Of a stretch of 64,000 nucleotides of DNA, positions 46,234 through 55,989 are shown piece after piece. The stretch comes from Pseudoscardovia suis (GTDB lineage Bacteria; Actinomycetota; Actinomycetes; Actinomycetales; Bifidobacteriaceae). Made by a program: the position numbers and the translations under genes. A model generated the notes under the pieces. The model did no database searches and was not told the origin of the DNA. It was given only the letters and a program-made list of their open reading frames with translations. Position 1 is the first letter of the stretch. Each line of letters begins with the position of its first letter. The DNA lies in contig NZ_PGFC01000005.1 of assembly GCF_002797875.1 (NCBI RefSeq), forward strand, positions 62,001 to 126,000. Reading direction: 5' to 3'.

Positions 46234-49067
46234 GCGCATCAGTTGGGCGCAATTCCGCCATCATGGCGATGGGTACGCTTGCCTCGCGCCTCACAGGGCA
46301 GGTACGCACCATTCTGCTCGCTGCCGCCGTCGGTACCACCGGCATTGCGGCAAATGCATACCAGACCGGTTCCACGATTCCCCAAGTGCTGTTCACCATC
46401 CTTTCCGGCGGCGTGTTCAACGCCGTGCTCGTGCCGCAAATCGTGCGCAGCCTCAAGCAAAAGGACGCCGAAGATCAGCTCAACAAGCTCATTACGCTCT
46501 CTGTGGTGATACTTGTGGCGGTGACCGGCATCATGATGGCGTGCTCCACGCTGTTCACCAACCTTTATCTGGATTCCAGTTGGAATGCCGCTCAACGTTC
46601 GCTCGCCAATTCGTTCACGCTCTGGTGCATGCCGCAAATCTTCTTCTACGGCCTGTATACGGTGCTTGGCCAGGTGCTTGCGGCGAAGAACCAATTCGGC
46701 GCCTATGCATGGAGTTCCACCGGCGCCAACGTTATCAGCTGCATCGGTTTCATCGTTTTCATCGCCTTGTATGGCAACGCTTCGCACCAGTCCCTTGATT
46801 TCTGGACGGCGGATAAAACCGCCCTCCTGGCGGGGTCGTGGACGCTCGGCGTGGCTTTCCAAGCCCTCGTGCTGTTCATACCGCTGCTCAAATCCGGATA
46901 CCATTGGCATCCTCGCCTCGGACTTCACGGCATCGGTCTGCGTTCCATGAGCTCGGTGGCCATCTGGAGCTTGGGAATCGTGCTCGTCAACCAACTGGTC
47001 GGCATCGTCACGTCGCGTGTGACGAACGGCGCACCGCTGCAAGGCGGCGACCCCTACGGAATCGCGGGCAACAGCACGTACCAGAATGCGTTCACGCTGT
47101 TCATCCTGCCTTACTCGCTGTTCGCCGTCTCCATCGCCACAGCAATGTTCCCCCGCATGTCGGAATACATTGCGGACGGCGACTATGCCAGCGCCCGCGA
47201 CGAACTGTCATCCACCCTGTGCAACCTCACCCTCATCATCGCATTCTTCACGGTTGCCTATCTGGTGGAGCCTGTGCAAATCACCACCGCCCTGCTGCCT
47301 TCCGTGCAGCCCAACGAGGTGAACCTCATGCGCGTGCCGCTCATGGTGATGTGCGTGGCGAACGTGCCGACAAGCGCAGTCCTCGTGCTGGAACGCACGT
47401 TCTATGCGTTCAAGGACGGACGCACGCCGTTCTGGTACACATTGGCGCAAAACGCAGTGCAGGTCGTTATTGTTTTGAGCGGCATCCACCTGTTCCCGCC
47501 TCGCGATTGGGTGACGGTGGTGTGCTGCGGGGTCGCCCTAGGCAACATTGTGATGATGCCCATCATCTACTACTTGGTGCATCGTCACTTCTCGCAGGGC
47601 CTTGACGACCGACGCATTGCCCGCACCGCAGCCCATACCCTCACTGCCATGTTGATTGCAACGGTCGTGGGCCTCGTAATCAACAAACTGTTCGCCCTCG
47701 TGGGCTGGAACGTGCTCGGCATCGAATCCATGGGCACGCGCTGGGGTGTGGCGATTGTGCAAGCTCTCGTCATCACGGCAGCGGCTGGCGGCACGTATTT
47801 CGGCACGCTCTCCGCCCTGCACACCCCGGAGGTTGCCGTCGTGCGCGGCATGGTGCAGCGCATGCTGGCCAAAGTGCTTCGCCGTCCGATGAACGATGTC
47901 GCGAACGAAGGCATGACGAATCAAGACGAGCAGAATTCATCCGCGGCCGATTTGGATTCCTCGGATGTGCATTCTCTGGATTCGCAATCCCCGGATTCGC
48001 ACGACGCTCGGGCGGATGATGGAAGCAGCCAGGATGCGCATTCACATAATCCGCGTCCCCGCACCACTTCACGCACTGCTCCGCGATCTGCACGCTCCTC
48101 TGCCGCTGGTGCAGCCGCCATGGCTTCTGCGCCTCGGCAGCGCCGGCCTCGCGTTGTCTCTTCTGCCGCCCCCTCGCCTTTCGTGCCCGACGACACTGCT
48201 GCTGGCCTTGACATCATTCTGGATTTGCCAGAATCCGACGACCAGCATTCCTCCTCGGCGCCTGCGCAATTCAAGCCCCGCAAACGCAAGCAGCGTCATC
48301 CTGCGGACCGTCATCCCCTGGACCCCATGGAATTGCAGCAATCACAGCAGAAGGAATCTCGCGCTCGTCTGGATGCGCAAGACCAATCGGTCCAACAGGG
48401 GAACCAGACGCCGCAGGCGACGCATTCCCTGCGTCCCGCGCGTCCGGTGAGTCGTCCAGACGCCGATGAATTCGGCAGGACTCCCATTTGGGCGACGAGG
48501 GAATCCATTGTGCCGGACAATGCAGCGGCGGGCAATGCAGCAGATGACAATGGCGCGGTCACCAGCGTCGCGACCAACAGCACCGTGACTGCTGGCAAGG
48601 CAGCGTCCAGCAACGCCGCGGTTAACGGCGCTCCAGCGGGCATTGCAAGGTCCGTCATGCCGCACAAACCCCAAACGCCCACGGTACCGCCCATGCCTGC
48701 GATACCCGCTGCGCCCACTGAGTCTGCTGCGCCTGCACCAGCACCCATGTCCGCCTCCACGCACGAGCCCACGCCTGCGCCGCACAACGCGTCATACTTC
48801 CCACGAGCAGCCGGTCCCGCCGACACGGAATCCGTGGAACTGCATAAAATCCTGACGCGGGCGCCGCAAGCCACGAATAATTCCAAGCTCACCGTGCCGC
48901 GCCTCGATGTGCCGCATGCGCAGACGCCCAAACCCTTGCCGTATCAATTCGATGATGTTGCGCGCCATGCCTCCACCGATGTGCATCTCAAGAATTCTTC
49001 TACCCAAGATTCCGGTGACCCGCATAATGAGCACTCCGGCGATCCGCGCAATGAATCCGCTTCATGA
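46230..49067 (+). CDS. murJ: Lipid II flippase MurJ with long C-terminal extension
   Basis: 945 residues. The first 535 form the 14-helix MurJ/MviN core, which moves lipid II across the membrane: SVGRNSAIMAMGTLASRLTGQVRTILLAAAVG, then LFTILSGGVFNAVLVPQI, TYQNAFTLFILPYSLFAVSIATAMFPRMSEY and VERTFYAFKDGRTPFWYTL-like segments. The remaining 400 residues are cytoplasmic low-complexity sequence rich in Ser/Asp/Ala/Pro. In mycobacteria this C-terminal position is a pseudokinase domain in the same protein; here the kinase-like domain is a separate downstream gene. Confidence 0.94.
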   Translation: MSASVGRNSAIMAMGTLASRLTGQVRTILLAAAVGTTGIAANAYQTGSTIPQVLFTILSGGVFNAVLVPQIVRSLKQKDAEDQLNKLITLSVVILVAVTGIMMACSTLFTNLYLDSSWNAAQRSLANSFTLWCMPQIFFYGLYTVLGQVLAAKNQFGAYAWSSTGANVISCIGFIVFIALYGNASHQSLDFWTADKTALLAGSWTLGVAFQALVLFIPLLKSGYHWHPRLGLHGIGLRSMSSVAIWSLGIVLVNQLVGIVTSRVTNGAPLQGGDPYGIAGNSTYQNAFTLFILPYSLFAVSIATAMFPRMSEYIADGDYASARDELSSTLCNLTLIIAFFTVAYLVEPVQITTALLPSVQPNEVNLMRVPLMVMCVANVPTSAVLVLERTFYAFKDGRTPFWYTLAQNAVQVVIVLSGIHLFPPRDWVTVVCCGVALGNIVMMPIIYYLVHRHFSQGLDDRRIARTAAHTLTAMLIATVVGLVINKLFALVGWNVLGIESMGTRWGVAIVQALVITAAAGGTYFGTLSALHTPEVAVVRGMVQRMLAKVLRRPMNDVANEGMTNQDEQNSSAADLDSSDVHSLDSQSPDSHDARADDGSSQDAHSHNPRPRTTSRTAPRSARSSAAGAAAMASAPRQRRPRVVSSAAPSPFVPDDTAAGLDIILDLPESDDQHSSSAPAQFKPRKRKQRHPADRHPLDPMELQQSQQKESRARLDAQDQSVQQGNQTPQATHSLRPARPVSRPDADEFGRTPIWATRESIVPDNAAAGNAADDNGAVTSVATNSTVTAGKAASSNAAVNGAPAGIARSVMPHKPQTPTVPPMPAIPAAPTESAAPAPAPMSASTHEPTPAPHNASYFPRAAGPADTESVELHKILTRAPQATNNSKLTVPRLDVPHAQTPKPLPYQFDDVARHASTDVHLKNSSTQDSGDPHNEHSGDPRNESAS

Positions 49068-49239
49068 CGCCTCCAGTCCCGCTGCCCGTCAGTCCCGCCA
49101 CACGTCAGTCCCGCTGCCCTTCGGCCCTGCCACACGTTAAAATATCGCAAAGGTTTTCTCCAAACGCTTGGTTTGGAAAGTCCAGCGACTAGTTTCTGGT
49201 TTACTGGCTTTTTATAGTATTCTATAGTATTGTGGAAGC

Positions 49240-49818
49240 GTGAAGTTGTCGGAGTATGCGGCCAGGCATGGCATTCAATACCGTGCCGCGTGGAATAGGT
49301 TCAAGGCCGGGAAGATACCTGGCGCTTGGCAGGACGAGTCGGGCACCATCATCGTGCCCGACGAGATCCATGCGAAGCTCAATGATGCCGCCGTCTACGC
49401 CCGCGTCTCCGACCCGTCGGAACGCGAGGACCAGCTGCCCGCCCAGCGCAAACGCATGGAGGACTGGGCCGTCGCCAACGGCTACAGGGTCGTGGCCTCG
49501 GTGGCCGAGGTGGGTTCCGGGTTGGACGACGGTAGGCGCAAGCTCACCGCATTGCTCAAGCGCGACGACTGGGGCACGCTGGTGGTGGAGCGCAAGGACC
49601 GTCTCACCCGGTTCGGGTTCGAGTGGTTCCGCCTGTTCGTCGAACGCGAGGGGCGGCGGATAGTCGTGGCGGACGAAGCCTCCGGCGACCGCGCCGACCT
49701 GATCCGGGACTTCGTGTCGGTAATCCACTCGTTCAGCGCGCGCCTGTATGGCCGGCGTGGGTCCAAGCGCGCACGCGCCATGGCCGCGATGGTGGAGGGC
49801 GACGATGCCGACGAGTAG
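49240..49818 (+). CDS. tnpA: TnpA, IS607-type serine recombinase (element 2)
   Basis: 192 residues starting at GTG 49240 (GGAAGC just upstream). MerR-like helix-turn-helix (KLSEYAARHGIQYRAAWNRFKAGKIPGAW) followed by the resolvase domain with VYARVSDPSEREDQLPAQRKRM (catalytic Ser), EVGSGLDDGRRKLTALL and VVERKDRLTRFGFEW. Confidence 0.93.
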   Translation: MKLSEYAARHGIQYRAAWNRFKAGKIPGAWQDESGTIIVPDEIHAKLNDAAVYARVSDPSEREDQLPAQRKRMEDWAVANGYRVVASVAEVGSGLDDGRRKLTALLKRDDWGTLVVERKDRLTRFGFEWFRLFVEREGRRIVVADEASGDRADLIRDFVSVIHSFSARLYGRRGSKRARAMAAMVEGDDADE

Positions 49819-51277
49819 ATGCCGTCGCGGGATGAAGACCGGCGTGGCGCATAAGTCCTATGGAGTGGCCTTGCCTATGAATCAAGGCAAACTTAAGAAA
49901 CTGCTCCGGTTGCTTCCGGTGTGGCGCTGGGGACTGGCTTATTCCCTGGACCGGTGGATCCGCGAACTGTTCGAGGACGGATGCCTGTCCACTTGGCAGA
50001 ATGCGAAATCCTTCCCCTCCTGCCTGTCGCAAAGGCAATGGGATTCCGTGTCGCGGCAGGCGAAGGCCGCGTTGGACTCATGGCTGACGAACCGTCAGAA
50101 CGATTTCCGCGGCATCGTCGCCTCGTCCACGCTGGATGACGCGCTCAAGCACGAGCTGCATTCCATCAACCTGCGGTACGCATGGTATGAGCATGTGGAT
50201 GACGAGGCTCATCACATGGCGCGTCGGCTGATGAAGCATTTGCGCAAACGGCACCGGATGCCCGACCTGTCGAAATGCCGCGTCATGGACATGGACGGGA
50301 AGATAGCCCGTGTGGAGGATGCGAGGAACACCAAATGCGAACGGTGGGCGGTCGTGTCCACCTTGGAGTCCGGCAAGCCGATACGTGTGCCGATAGTCGC
50401 GGACCGCAAGCTGGACGGGAACCTGTTCGCCAACGACGAGACGCTGTCCAACCACCTGACCATCCGCTTCGACCCGGAAGGCAACCCCAGCGGCAGGCTG
50501 ATAACCACCCTGCCAAAGGCGAAAGCGCGCACGCAAGGCGAGACGTTGGGCTTGGACTGGGGCATGGATTGCATGTTCGCCCTGTCCGACGGACGATTGC
50601 TGGGCACGCGGATGTCCGACTGGCTGAAACAACGCGACGCGGAACTCACCGAACTGACCCGGGCGTTGCAGAAAAGCGGCATCAAGCCGTCCAGGTCGAG
50701 AAGATACCGCAACCTGCAACGGCGCATACGGGCCCACTACCGCAACGAGATAGGCCGGTTGTTCAACAAGCTGGGCCGTGAACGGGTCAAGGAAATCGTC
50801 GTGGAACGACTGGATTTCCGCAGCCAGGGCCTCAGCCACCGGATGAACCGGCTGCTCACCCGGACCGGCAGGGCGGCGGTCTCCGCGAAGCTGAAACGCC
50901 TTCAGGAGCTCGATGGCATCGCCGTGGCCGAGGTCAACCCGGCCTACACCAGCCAGGAATGCTCCCGCTGCGGGTATACGGCTAGGAACAATAGGCAAAC
51001 TAGAGACTTGTTCCGCTGCGAATGCTGCGGAACGACCCTGCACGCGGATATCAACGCGAGCCGCAACATCCTTTCGAGACGTTCCCGGAGGGATGGCTGG
51101 CGTTCCATCCGCAAGCAGGAAATCGTCCGCATGCTCAACCAAGAACATGCGGACCGATGCGCCCATCATGGCGAACACCATGTGGGCGACGCCCAAACGA
51201 GTGGGGCTGCCCCACGCCGAGGCAAACCGCATGAACGGGATGCTTCGGCGGAGGTCAAGATTCAGACAGTATCATAG
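49805..51277 (+). CDS. tnpB: TnpB, RNA-guided endonuclease of IS607-type element 2
   Basis: 490 residues from the ATG at 49805 (GGAGG 7 nt upstream), overlapping the tnpA stop; ATG 49832 is an alternative. RuvC-like core: Asp in GLDWGMDCMFALSDG, Glu in EIVVERLDFRSQGLSHRMN, zinc ribbon CSRCGYTARNN...FRCECCG and final Asp in TLHADINASRNIL. All key residues are present. The stop lies within the terminal palindrome. Confidence 0.93.
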   Translation: MPTSRCRRGMKTGVAHKSYGVALPMNQGKLKKLLRLLPVWRWGLAYSLDRWIRELFEDGCLSTWQNAKSFPSCLSQRQWDSVSRQAKAALDSWLTNRQNDFRGIVASSTLDDALKHELHSINLRYAWYEHVDDEAHHMARRLMKHLRKRHRMPDLSKCRVMDMDGKIARVEDARNTKCERWAVVSTLESGKPIRVPIVADRKLDGNLFANDETLSNHLTIRFDPEGNPSGRLITTLPKAKARTQGETLGLDWGMDCMFALSDGRLLGTRMSDWLKQRDAELTELTRALQKSGIKPSRSRRYRNLQRRIRAHYRNEIGRLFNKLGRERVKEIVVERLDFRSQGLSHRMNRLLTRTGRAAVSAKLKRLQELDGIAVAEVNPAYTSQECSRCGYTARNNRQTRDLFRCECCGTTLHADINASRNILSRRSRRDGWRSIRKQEIVRMLNQEHADRCAHHGEHHVGDAQTSGAAPRRGKPHERDASAEVKIQTVS

Positions 51278-51290
51278 AATACTATCTGAA
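51261..51290 (+). other. Palindrome over the tnpB stop, element 2 end / omega-RNA candidate
   Basis: Inverted repeat TTCAGACAGTAT / ATACTATCTGAA with one mismatch and a 6-nt centre; the tnpB stop TAG (51275-51277) lies inside. The same arrangement is seen in element 1. The adjoining sequence downstream would be the guide of a TnpB-associated RNA. Confidence 0.55.
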
Positions 51291-51348
51291 ATCACACTCT
51301 CTTAGCTAGAATGGCGACAGCACCCATACTGTCGAAAAGTGATGGAAC

Positions 51349-53910
51349 ATGATTTTCAACATCGGAAACACGCTGCTCAGCCGCTACACGCTTGTCTCTC
51401 TTTTGCTCGATAAGCCTGGCCTGACCGCATGGCATGCCCATGACCGGGTGCTGGCTCAGGATTGCCAGCTTTTCATCACCAACCAAATCTCTACATCCGA
51501 TCAGGTCCAAAACCTGGCGTCATGGCTTGGCGCGTCCCGCAATCGTCATTTCACAAAAGTGCAGCATCTGCATGCCGAAGACGATGTGTGCGTCGTCGTC
51601 ACCGACATTGACGATGGCGTGTCGCTGTCGGATTATCTCGCCACTGATGCTCCGGTAAGCGTAGACGCCATGCGCACTGTCATCGGCGAAACCGCTACCG
51701 CTGCTGTGGAATTGCAGAACGCGGGATTCCAACACCGCCGTTTGCTTGCGGAATTCGTGCGCGTGGGCCGTAATGCCATTACCCTCGCCGACCTGCCGGT
51801 ATCCCCGCTTTTCTCACATCCGTATCTTGGATTGTCTGCTCACGACATCATGCTCAGCTCGCAGGCGACAGTGCTGCGACAGCTGGGCATGCTGCTGTAT
51901 CAGATGATCACCCGCATGCCTTACATCCCCGGCCAGACCACATCCACATCCACGTTGGATGCAGCGCGCATCGCCATTCCTGACGAATTCCGCATCCTGT
52001 GCATGCGCACGCTGGGTTTGCAGGATGATTCCGACCCCACTCCTAACGTGCCCGTCGTGACCACCGATGAATTCCTGGCATTGCTGGGGCCTTGGAAGCC
52101 GGCGTCGGCGTTGACCTCCAAGGATTTGCTGCTGCCTGAATCCGGTGTGTCTGAATCCATTCAGGATGCCACGATCGCCACGATCGCCCGTTCGGACTTG
52201 GCGCCCGTGCCCAAGTCCCTCCTGACATTTGACGCCACGAAGCACCCTAACCCCAACAGGAAGAGCGGTTGGAACGGCAACAATCTCTTCCAACCCGACC
52301 AAGTGGAGAATCTGCCGGCGAGCGACACCGCCATGTATGACGCTTTCTCCATTGGCAGCGACACGATGAGCGATTCCAGCATCAGCATGTCCCGTAATCC
52401 CGCCGCCGACATTCTTAATGCAAGCGGATTGGAACCCATTCCGTTCCCCACCGGTGAATTCGCGACATCCGATGATTCCCCGGCTCTCAACAACAGTGCA
52501 ATTCCATCCGTGGGCACACAAAACGCCGATGCCGTGCACCAGCTCGGCGCCGCCCGGAACACTGCACAAGGCGTTCCCGCCGCTGATGCTGCCACCCAAG
52601 TGCTGGGCAGCGGTTCCAGCGATTCCGGATTTGCCGATTCCGACAAACCTACGCTTGCATTGGACAGGGCTTCTCTGCGTAACGCCACCACCATCGTGGC
52701 GCCAAGCCTTGTGAGTGGCGATCAGAATCCTCTGCGCGACGCCAACGCAAACACGATGGCGATTCCTGGGAACGGCATCATGGCTTCCCAGCCCGATCCG
52801 ACGAGTTTCTCCAAGCATCAGCCTGCGCATGCCAGCGCGGCGCACCAGCAGGAACAAGCGGCAAACGGTTCAACATCCGCAGCTTCCAGCCTCGCGGCAG
52901 CGGTGGATGCAGCGCGCGCTCATGCCAACGCTGGTACTTCCAGTGCAGGTGGTTCGGCGCCAACCGCATCGTCACAAGTCAATGAAATGCCCACGGTGGC
53001 AATTCCTGGACGTCAGGCACAACAATCACTGCAAGCCCAAGCAGCATCGGCTGGTTCGCAGGGCAGCTCGCGCGGGGGGTCTCACGCTGACGCACAAGCC
53101 GGAGGCGATGTGCGTCCTTCGGTGATTCCCACCACGCAACCCATGGCTGTCATGCCCACGGTACCGAACCGTTCGCTTGCCAACTTGGAGCGCAATACCG
53201 CGGAATACAAGGAACAGCATTACCACCGTCGCCATACTGCGACCCCACCGAGCTTCAAACCTGCGGAACCTGCCTACGCGGCGAAATCCGATGATTACGG
53301 CAATACCGATACCTACACGAGTGTTGCGGCCAAGAAAGAACACAAAGGAGGACGTCGCGTCGCAATCATCTCACTCATTATCGTGCTGGTGCTTATTGTG
53401 GCGTTGACGGTATCGGCGATTTCTGGTGCGTTCCAAAACATTCTGCTCAACAAGAACGACCACTCCACGTGGCCTTCTGATCTGGCGGCCGCCACGTCAT
53501 CAACTGCCACTGAGTCGGAATCCTCGTCGAGCAGCAGCGCATCATCATCCAGCGCCACGCCCAGTCCGACCAATACCACGCCTTACACCGTCACGAGCAT
53601 TAATTTCGTGAGCAATCCCAATGGTTTGAAGGGATATGCGTTCCCTGTGACGCTCTCGCAAGAGGAGCCGGTTTCGCGCATCGTCATTTCATCGCCTTCT
53701 TCAGGCGGCACGCTCTCGATTTACGCAAATTCCGACGCCAGCAATCCGCAAAACGGCGCGGCTGTGGGAAGCGCATCATTCGATTCCAGCGGCACCACCA
53801 CGGTGACGCTTACGAAGACAACCAATATGTCGAAGTTCGTCATCTGGGTCAATAGCTCCGATATGCCTACGAATGGTACGCTGCGTATCAACAATGTGAC
53901 CGCATACTGA
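51349..53910 (+). CDS. Pseudokinase-like membrane protein (counterpart of MviN C-terminal part)
   Basis: 853 residues. Residues 1-230 look like a Hanks-kinase fold that lost catalysis: GNTLLSRYTLVSLLLDKPGLTAWHAHDRVLAQDCQLFIT has no glycine loop, and the HRD region reads HRRLLAEFVRVG. A long Ser/Asn/Ala-rich region (300-640) leads to one transmembrane helix near 670-690 (VAIISLIIVLVLIVALTVSAISGAF). A C-terminal extracellular beta domain follows (NGLKGYAFPVTLSQEEPVSRIVISSPSSGGTLSIY). This order matches the C-terminal half of mycobacterial MviN, where the pseudokinase binds FhaA. It is separated from murJ by element 2. Confidence 0.8.
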   Translation: MIFNIGNTLLSRYTLVSLLLDKPGLTAWHAHDRVLAQDCQLFITNQISTSDQVQNLASWLGASRNRHFTKVQHLHAEDDVCVVVTDIDDGVSLSDYLATDAPVSVDAMRTVIGETATAAVELQNAGFQHRRLLAEFVRVGRNAITLADLPVSPLFSHPYLGLSAHDIMLSSQATVLRQLGMLLYQMITRMPYIPGQTTSTSTLDAARIAIPDEFRILCMRTLGLQDDSDPTPNVPVVTTDEFLALLGPWKPASALTSKDLLLPESGVSESIQDATIATIARSDLAPVPKSLLTFDATKHPNPNRKSGWNGNNLFQPDQVENLPASDTAMYDAFSIGSDTMSDSSISMSRNPAADILNASGLEPIPFPTGEFATSDDSPALNNSAIPSVGTQNADAVHQLGAARNTAQGVPAADAATQVLGSGSSDSGFADSDKPTLALDRASLRNATTIVAPSLVSGDQNPLRDANANTMAIPGNGIMASQPDPTSFSKHQPAHASAAHQQEQAANGSTSAASSLAAAVDAARAHANAGTSSAGGSAPTASSQVNEMPTVAIPGRQAQQSLQAQAASAGSQGSSRGGSHADAQAGGDVRPSVIPTTQPMAVMPTVPNRSLANLERNTAEYKEQHYHRRHTATPPSFKPAEPAYAAKSDDYGNTDTYTSVAAKKEHKGGRRVAIISLIIVLVLIVALTVSAISGAFQNILLNKNDHSTWPSDLAAATSSTATESESSSSSSASSSSATPSPTNTTPYTVTSINFVSNPNGLKGYAFPVTLSQEEPVSRIVISSPSSGGTLSIYANSDASNPQNGAAVGSASFDSSGTTTVTLTKTTNMSKFVIWVNSSDMPTNGTLRINNVTAY

Positions 53911-53947
53911 TGTAAATGTAACGCGATTTGTATATCGCGGTATCAAC

Positions 53948-53994
53948 AAACACTGGCGCCCATACTGTAGTTAACGGTATGGGCGCCAGTGTTT
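53948..53994 (+). terminator. Strong hairpin after the pseudokinase gene
   Basis: An 18-bp perfect stem AAACACTGGCGCCCATAC / GTATGGGCGCCAGTGTTT with an 11-nt loop, 37 nt past the stop. Confidence 0.85.
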
Positions 53995-54047
53995 ATGGAC
54001 GTGTTGGCGCTACGCCGTGCCGCAGACCCACGAAATCCAGTGATTCA

Positions 54048-54350
54048 GCATCTGATACTTCAAACACCATCCTATGGGAAACCGCTAGGACTTCCTGCGC
54101 CAACACCGTACCGTCGAGCCCCGATACTTCAAACCACACCCAAGGAAACTCGGCACATTCATCCGCCGCGATACTCAGCTGTCTGACTGCCTAGCATCCG
54201 ATACTTCAATCTACATTCCATGGGAATCCACCACAATTATCTTTACTGGCACCAGACTGGCGGTCTACCCTACTGCTGATACCCTGATCCACATTCCATG
54301 GATACCTCACTGACACGATTTCCATACCTCAAACTACATGTTGACTGATT
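54048..54350. repeat. Five degenerate repeats (GATACTTCAA...CATTCCATGGGAA) upstream of trxB
   Basis: In the 53995-54608 gap no gene is supported. Copies begin near 54048, 54116, 54192, 54273 and 54319. The best share CATC(C/T)GATACTTCAA followed 6-8 nt later by CATTCCATGGGAA; the last two are eroded. Spacing 46-80 bp. May be remnants of a tandem array or a leader region of trxB. Confidence 0.55.
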
Positions 54351-54608
54351 CTTCATTCGTACCTATGCAGCCCTGCGCATTCTTTGGATCCTTGCCCGCC
54401 ACGGCTTTCATGCACCGAGATGCCAGTACCCGAATCTCCAATTCTCGATGAAAAACTCAGGGCGCCACGTGCAGTCCGTACAGTACCCTCAACACTTTCT
54501 GAGGGTGACCGCTCAGACACCGGTCACAAGACCCCACAATGACAACGGTTCCTCTGTGAGCGCAACACGGTATGCAATAATGAAGCAAACAATCGTCCCG
54601 GAGGTCAT

Positions 54609-55751
54609 ATGGCTGGCAATCTGTTCGCTTCTCACAGTCAATCAGGCATCTCGCTCTCAGGCGCAAACAGCCAACGGATATCATTCAAACCCGCTCAGGG
54701 CGTTAGTCTCGCCACGACGGGACTTTCCTTGACTTCACCTGCTCGAGACGCTTCTCAGGCATCCGCCTCGGTGTCTCCTCAGACGCCTTCTCAAGCGAAC
54801 GAAACGTATGATGTCGTTATCATAGGTTCCGGTCCTGCAGGCTACACCGCTGCCATTTATCTGGGACGCGCTGGTTATCGACCGCATATTTTTGGCGGGG
54901 AGCTCTCACCTGGAGGCCAGCTCACCACAACCACTGAAGTCGAGAACTTCCCAGGTTTTCCCGATGGCATCCAAGGACCTGAACTCATGGATCGCATGAA
55001 ACAACAGGCTCTCCGTTTTGGAGCCACCATCGAAAACGTCGATGTGACAACGTTGGCGCGTGATTCTGATTCTGGCTCAAACTCAACTCCTGACAGCTTC
55101 ATAATCAACACCAGCACTGGCGCCGCTCATCGCAGCAAGGCGGTGATTGTGAGCACTGGTTCGCATCATCGCACGCTTGGCGTACCAGGTGAAAAGGAAT
55201 ATTCCGGGCATGGTGTGAGCTACTGCGCGACCTGCGATGGATTCTTCTTCAAAGACAAGCCGATCGCCGTCATCGGCGGTGGAGACTCCGCACTTACCGA
55301 AGCGCTGTTTTTGGCGAAGTTTGGCTCCCATGTCACGATTGTGCATCGCCGCGATGCATTCAGAGCTTCCCAATCCCTTGTCGATAAGGTGATGGCGAAT
55401 CCAAAGATTTCTGTGGAATGGAGCAGTGTCACAAAGCAAATCAATGGTGACGGCACGGCAGCTACAAGCATCACATTGGAACGGGTGGATTCGGAAAACA
55501 CACGTGAACTTGCAGCCAACGGCATTTTTGTAGCCATTGGAACCGAGCCCAATTCCGCCTTCCTTAATGGTGTGGTTAATACCGATTCACACGGCTATAT
55601 CACTGTGGATGGCGCTTCAACCCGTACTTCGTTGCCTGGCGTCTTCGCAGCAGGTGATGTCGTCGATCCGATTTACCAGCAAGCCATTTCAGCTGCAGGA
55701 ATGGGATGCCGCGCCGCCCTCGATGCCCAAGATTGGCTTGAATCCCTGTGA
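54609..55751 (+). CDS. trxB: Thioredoxin reductase with N-terminal extension
   Basis: 380 residues. NADPH-dependent FAD enzyme that reduces thioredoxin. FAD motif GSGPAGYTAAIYLGRAGY begins at residue 73, redox pair CATC at 206-209, NADPH motif GGGDSALTEALFLAKFG, and GVFAAGDVVD near the end. The first 65 residues are Ser/Gln/Ala-rich and extra to the usual 310-320-residue enzyme. The ATG at 54609 has GGAGG 5 nt upstream, which supports the long form. trxA is not adjacent. A parS palindrome begins 45 nt after the stop. Confidence 0.94.
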   Translation: MAGNLFASHSQSGISLSGANSQRISFKPAQGVSLATTGLSLTSPARDASQASASVSPQTPSQANETYDVVIIGSGPAGYTAAIYLGRAGYRPHIFGGELSPGGQLTTTTEVENFPGFPDGIQGPELMDRMKQQALRFGATIENVDVTTLARDSDSGSNSTPDSFIINTSTGAAHRSKAVIVSTGSHHRTLGVPGEKEYSGHGVSYCATCDGFFFKDKPIAVIGGGDSALTEALFLAKFGSHVTIVHRRDAFRASQSLVDKVMANPKISVEWSSVTKQINGDGTAATSITLERVDSENTRELAANGIFVAIGTEPNSAFLNGVVNTDSHGYITVDGASTRTSLPGVFAAGDVVDPIYQQAISAAGMGCRAALDAQDWLESL

Positions 55752-55795
55752 CGCTTGTTATGCAGTGACCACAAAACAACTACACAGTAACTACA

Positions 55796-55829
55796 CAGTG
55801 GCGATGTTTCACGTGAAACATCGCCACTG
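55796..55829. terminator. 34-bp perfect palindrome containing parS copy A; probable trxB terminator
   Basis: Perfect 17+17 palindrome centred on the parS core, starting CAGTGGCGATG and ending CATCGCCACTG, 45 nt past the trxB stop. As RNA it would form a long stem, but the T run is weak (TGTTGC), so termination is inference. Confidence 0.5.
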
Positions 55830-55989
55830 TTGCATTCTGCTTTTGTGCACTATCTGATAGCCGACAATCACAATAACCACCTCACAGAAATGCTTCCCGG
55901 ACTTCACTCCCACAGCAGCTCATGATGTTTCACGTGAAACATCACGGCGCTAAAGATCAGAGCGCCAAAGATCAGAACTCACACCAACA

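Larger units (their letters stand above)
49205..51290 (+). mobile_element. IS607-type element 2 (serine recombinase tnpA plus tnpB)
   Basis: tnpA and tnpB overlap and are inserted between murJ and the pseudokinase gene. A 12-bp perfect inverted repeat marks both ends: ATAGTATTCTAT at 49214-49225 and its complement at 51274-51285. The left copy is part of a direct repeat TATAGTATTC-TATAGTATTG (49213-49232) immediately before tnpA. The right copy overlaps the tnpB stop inside a larger palindrome. Exact ends are unresolved. Differs from element 1 in both proteins, so it is an independent insertion. Confidence 0.82.
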
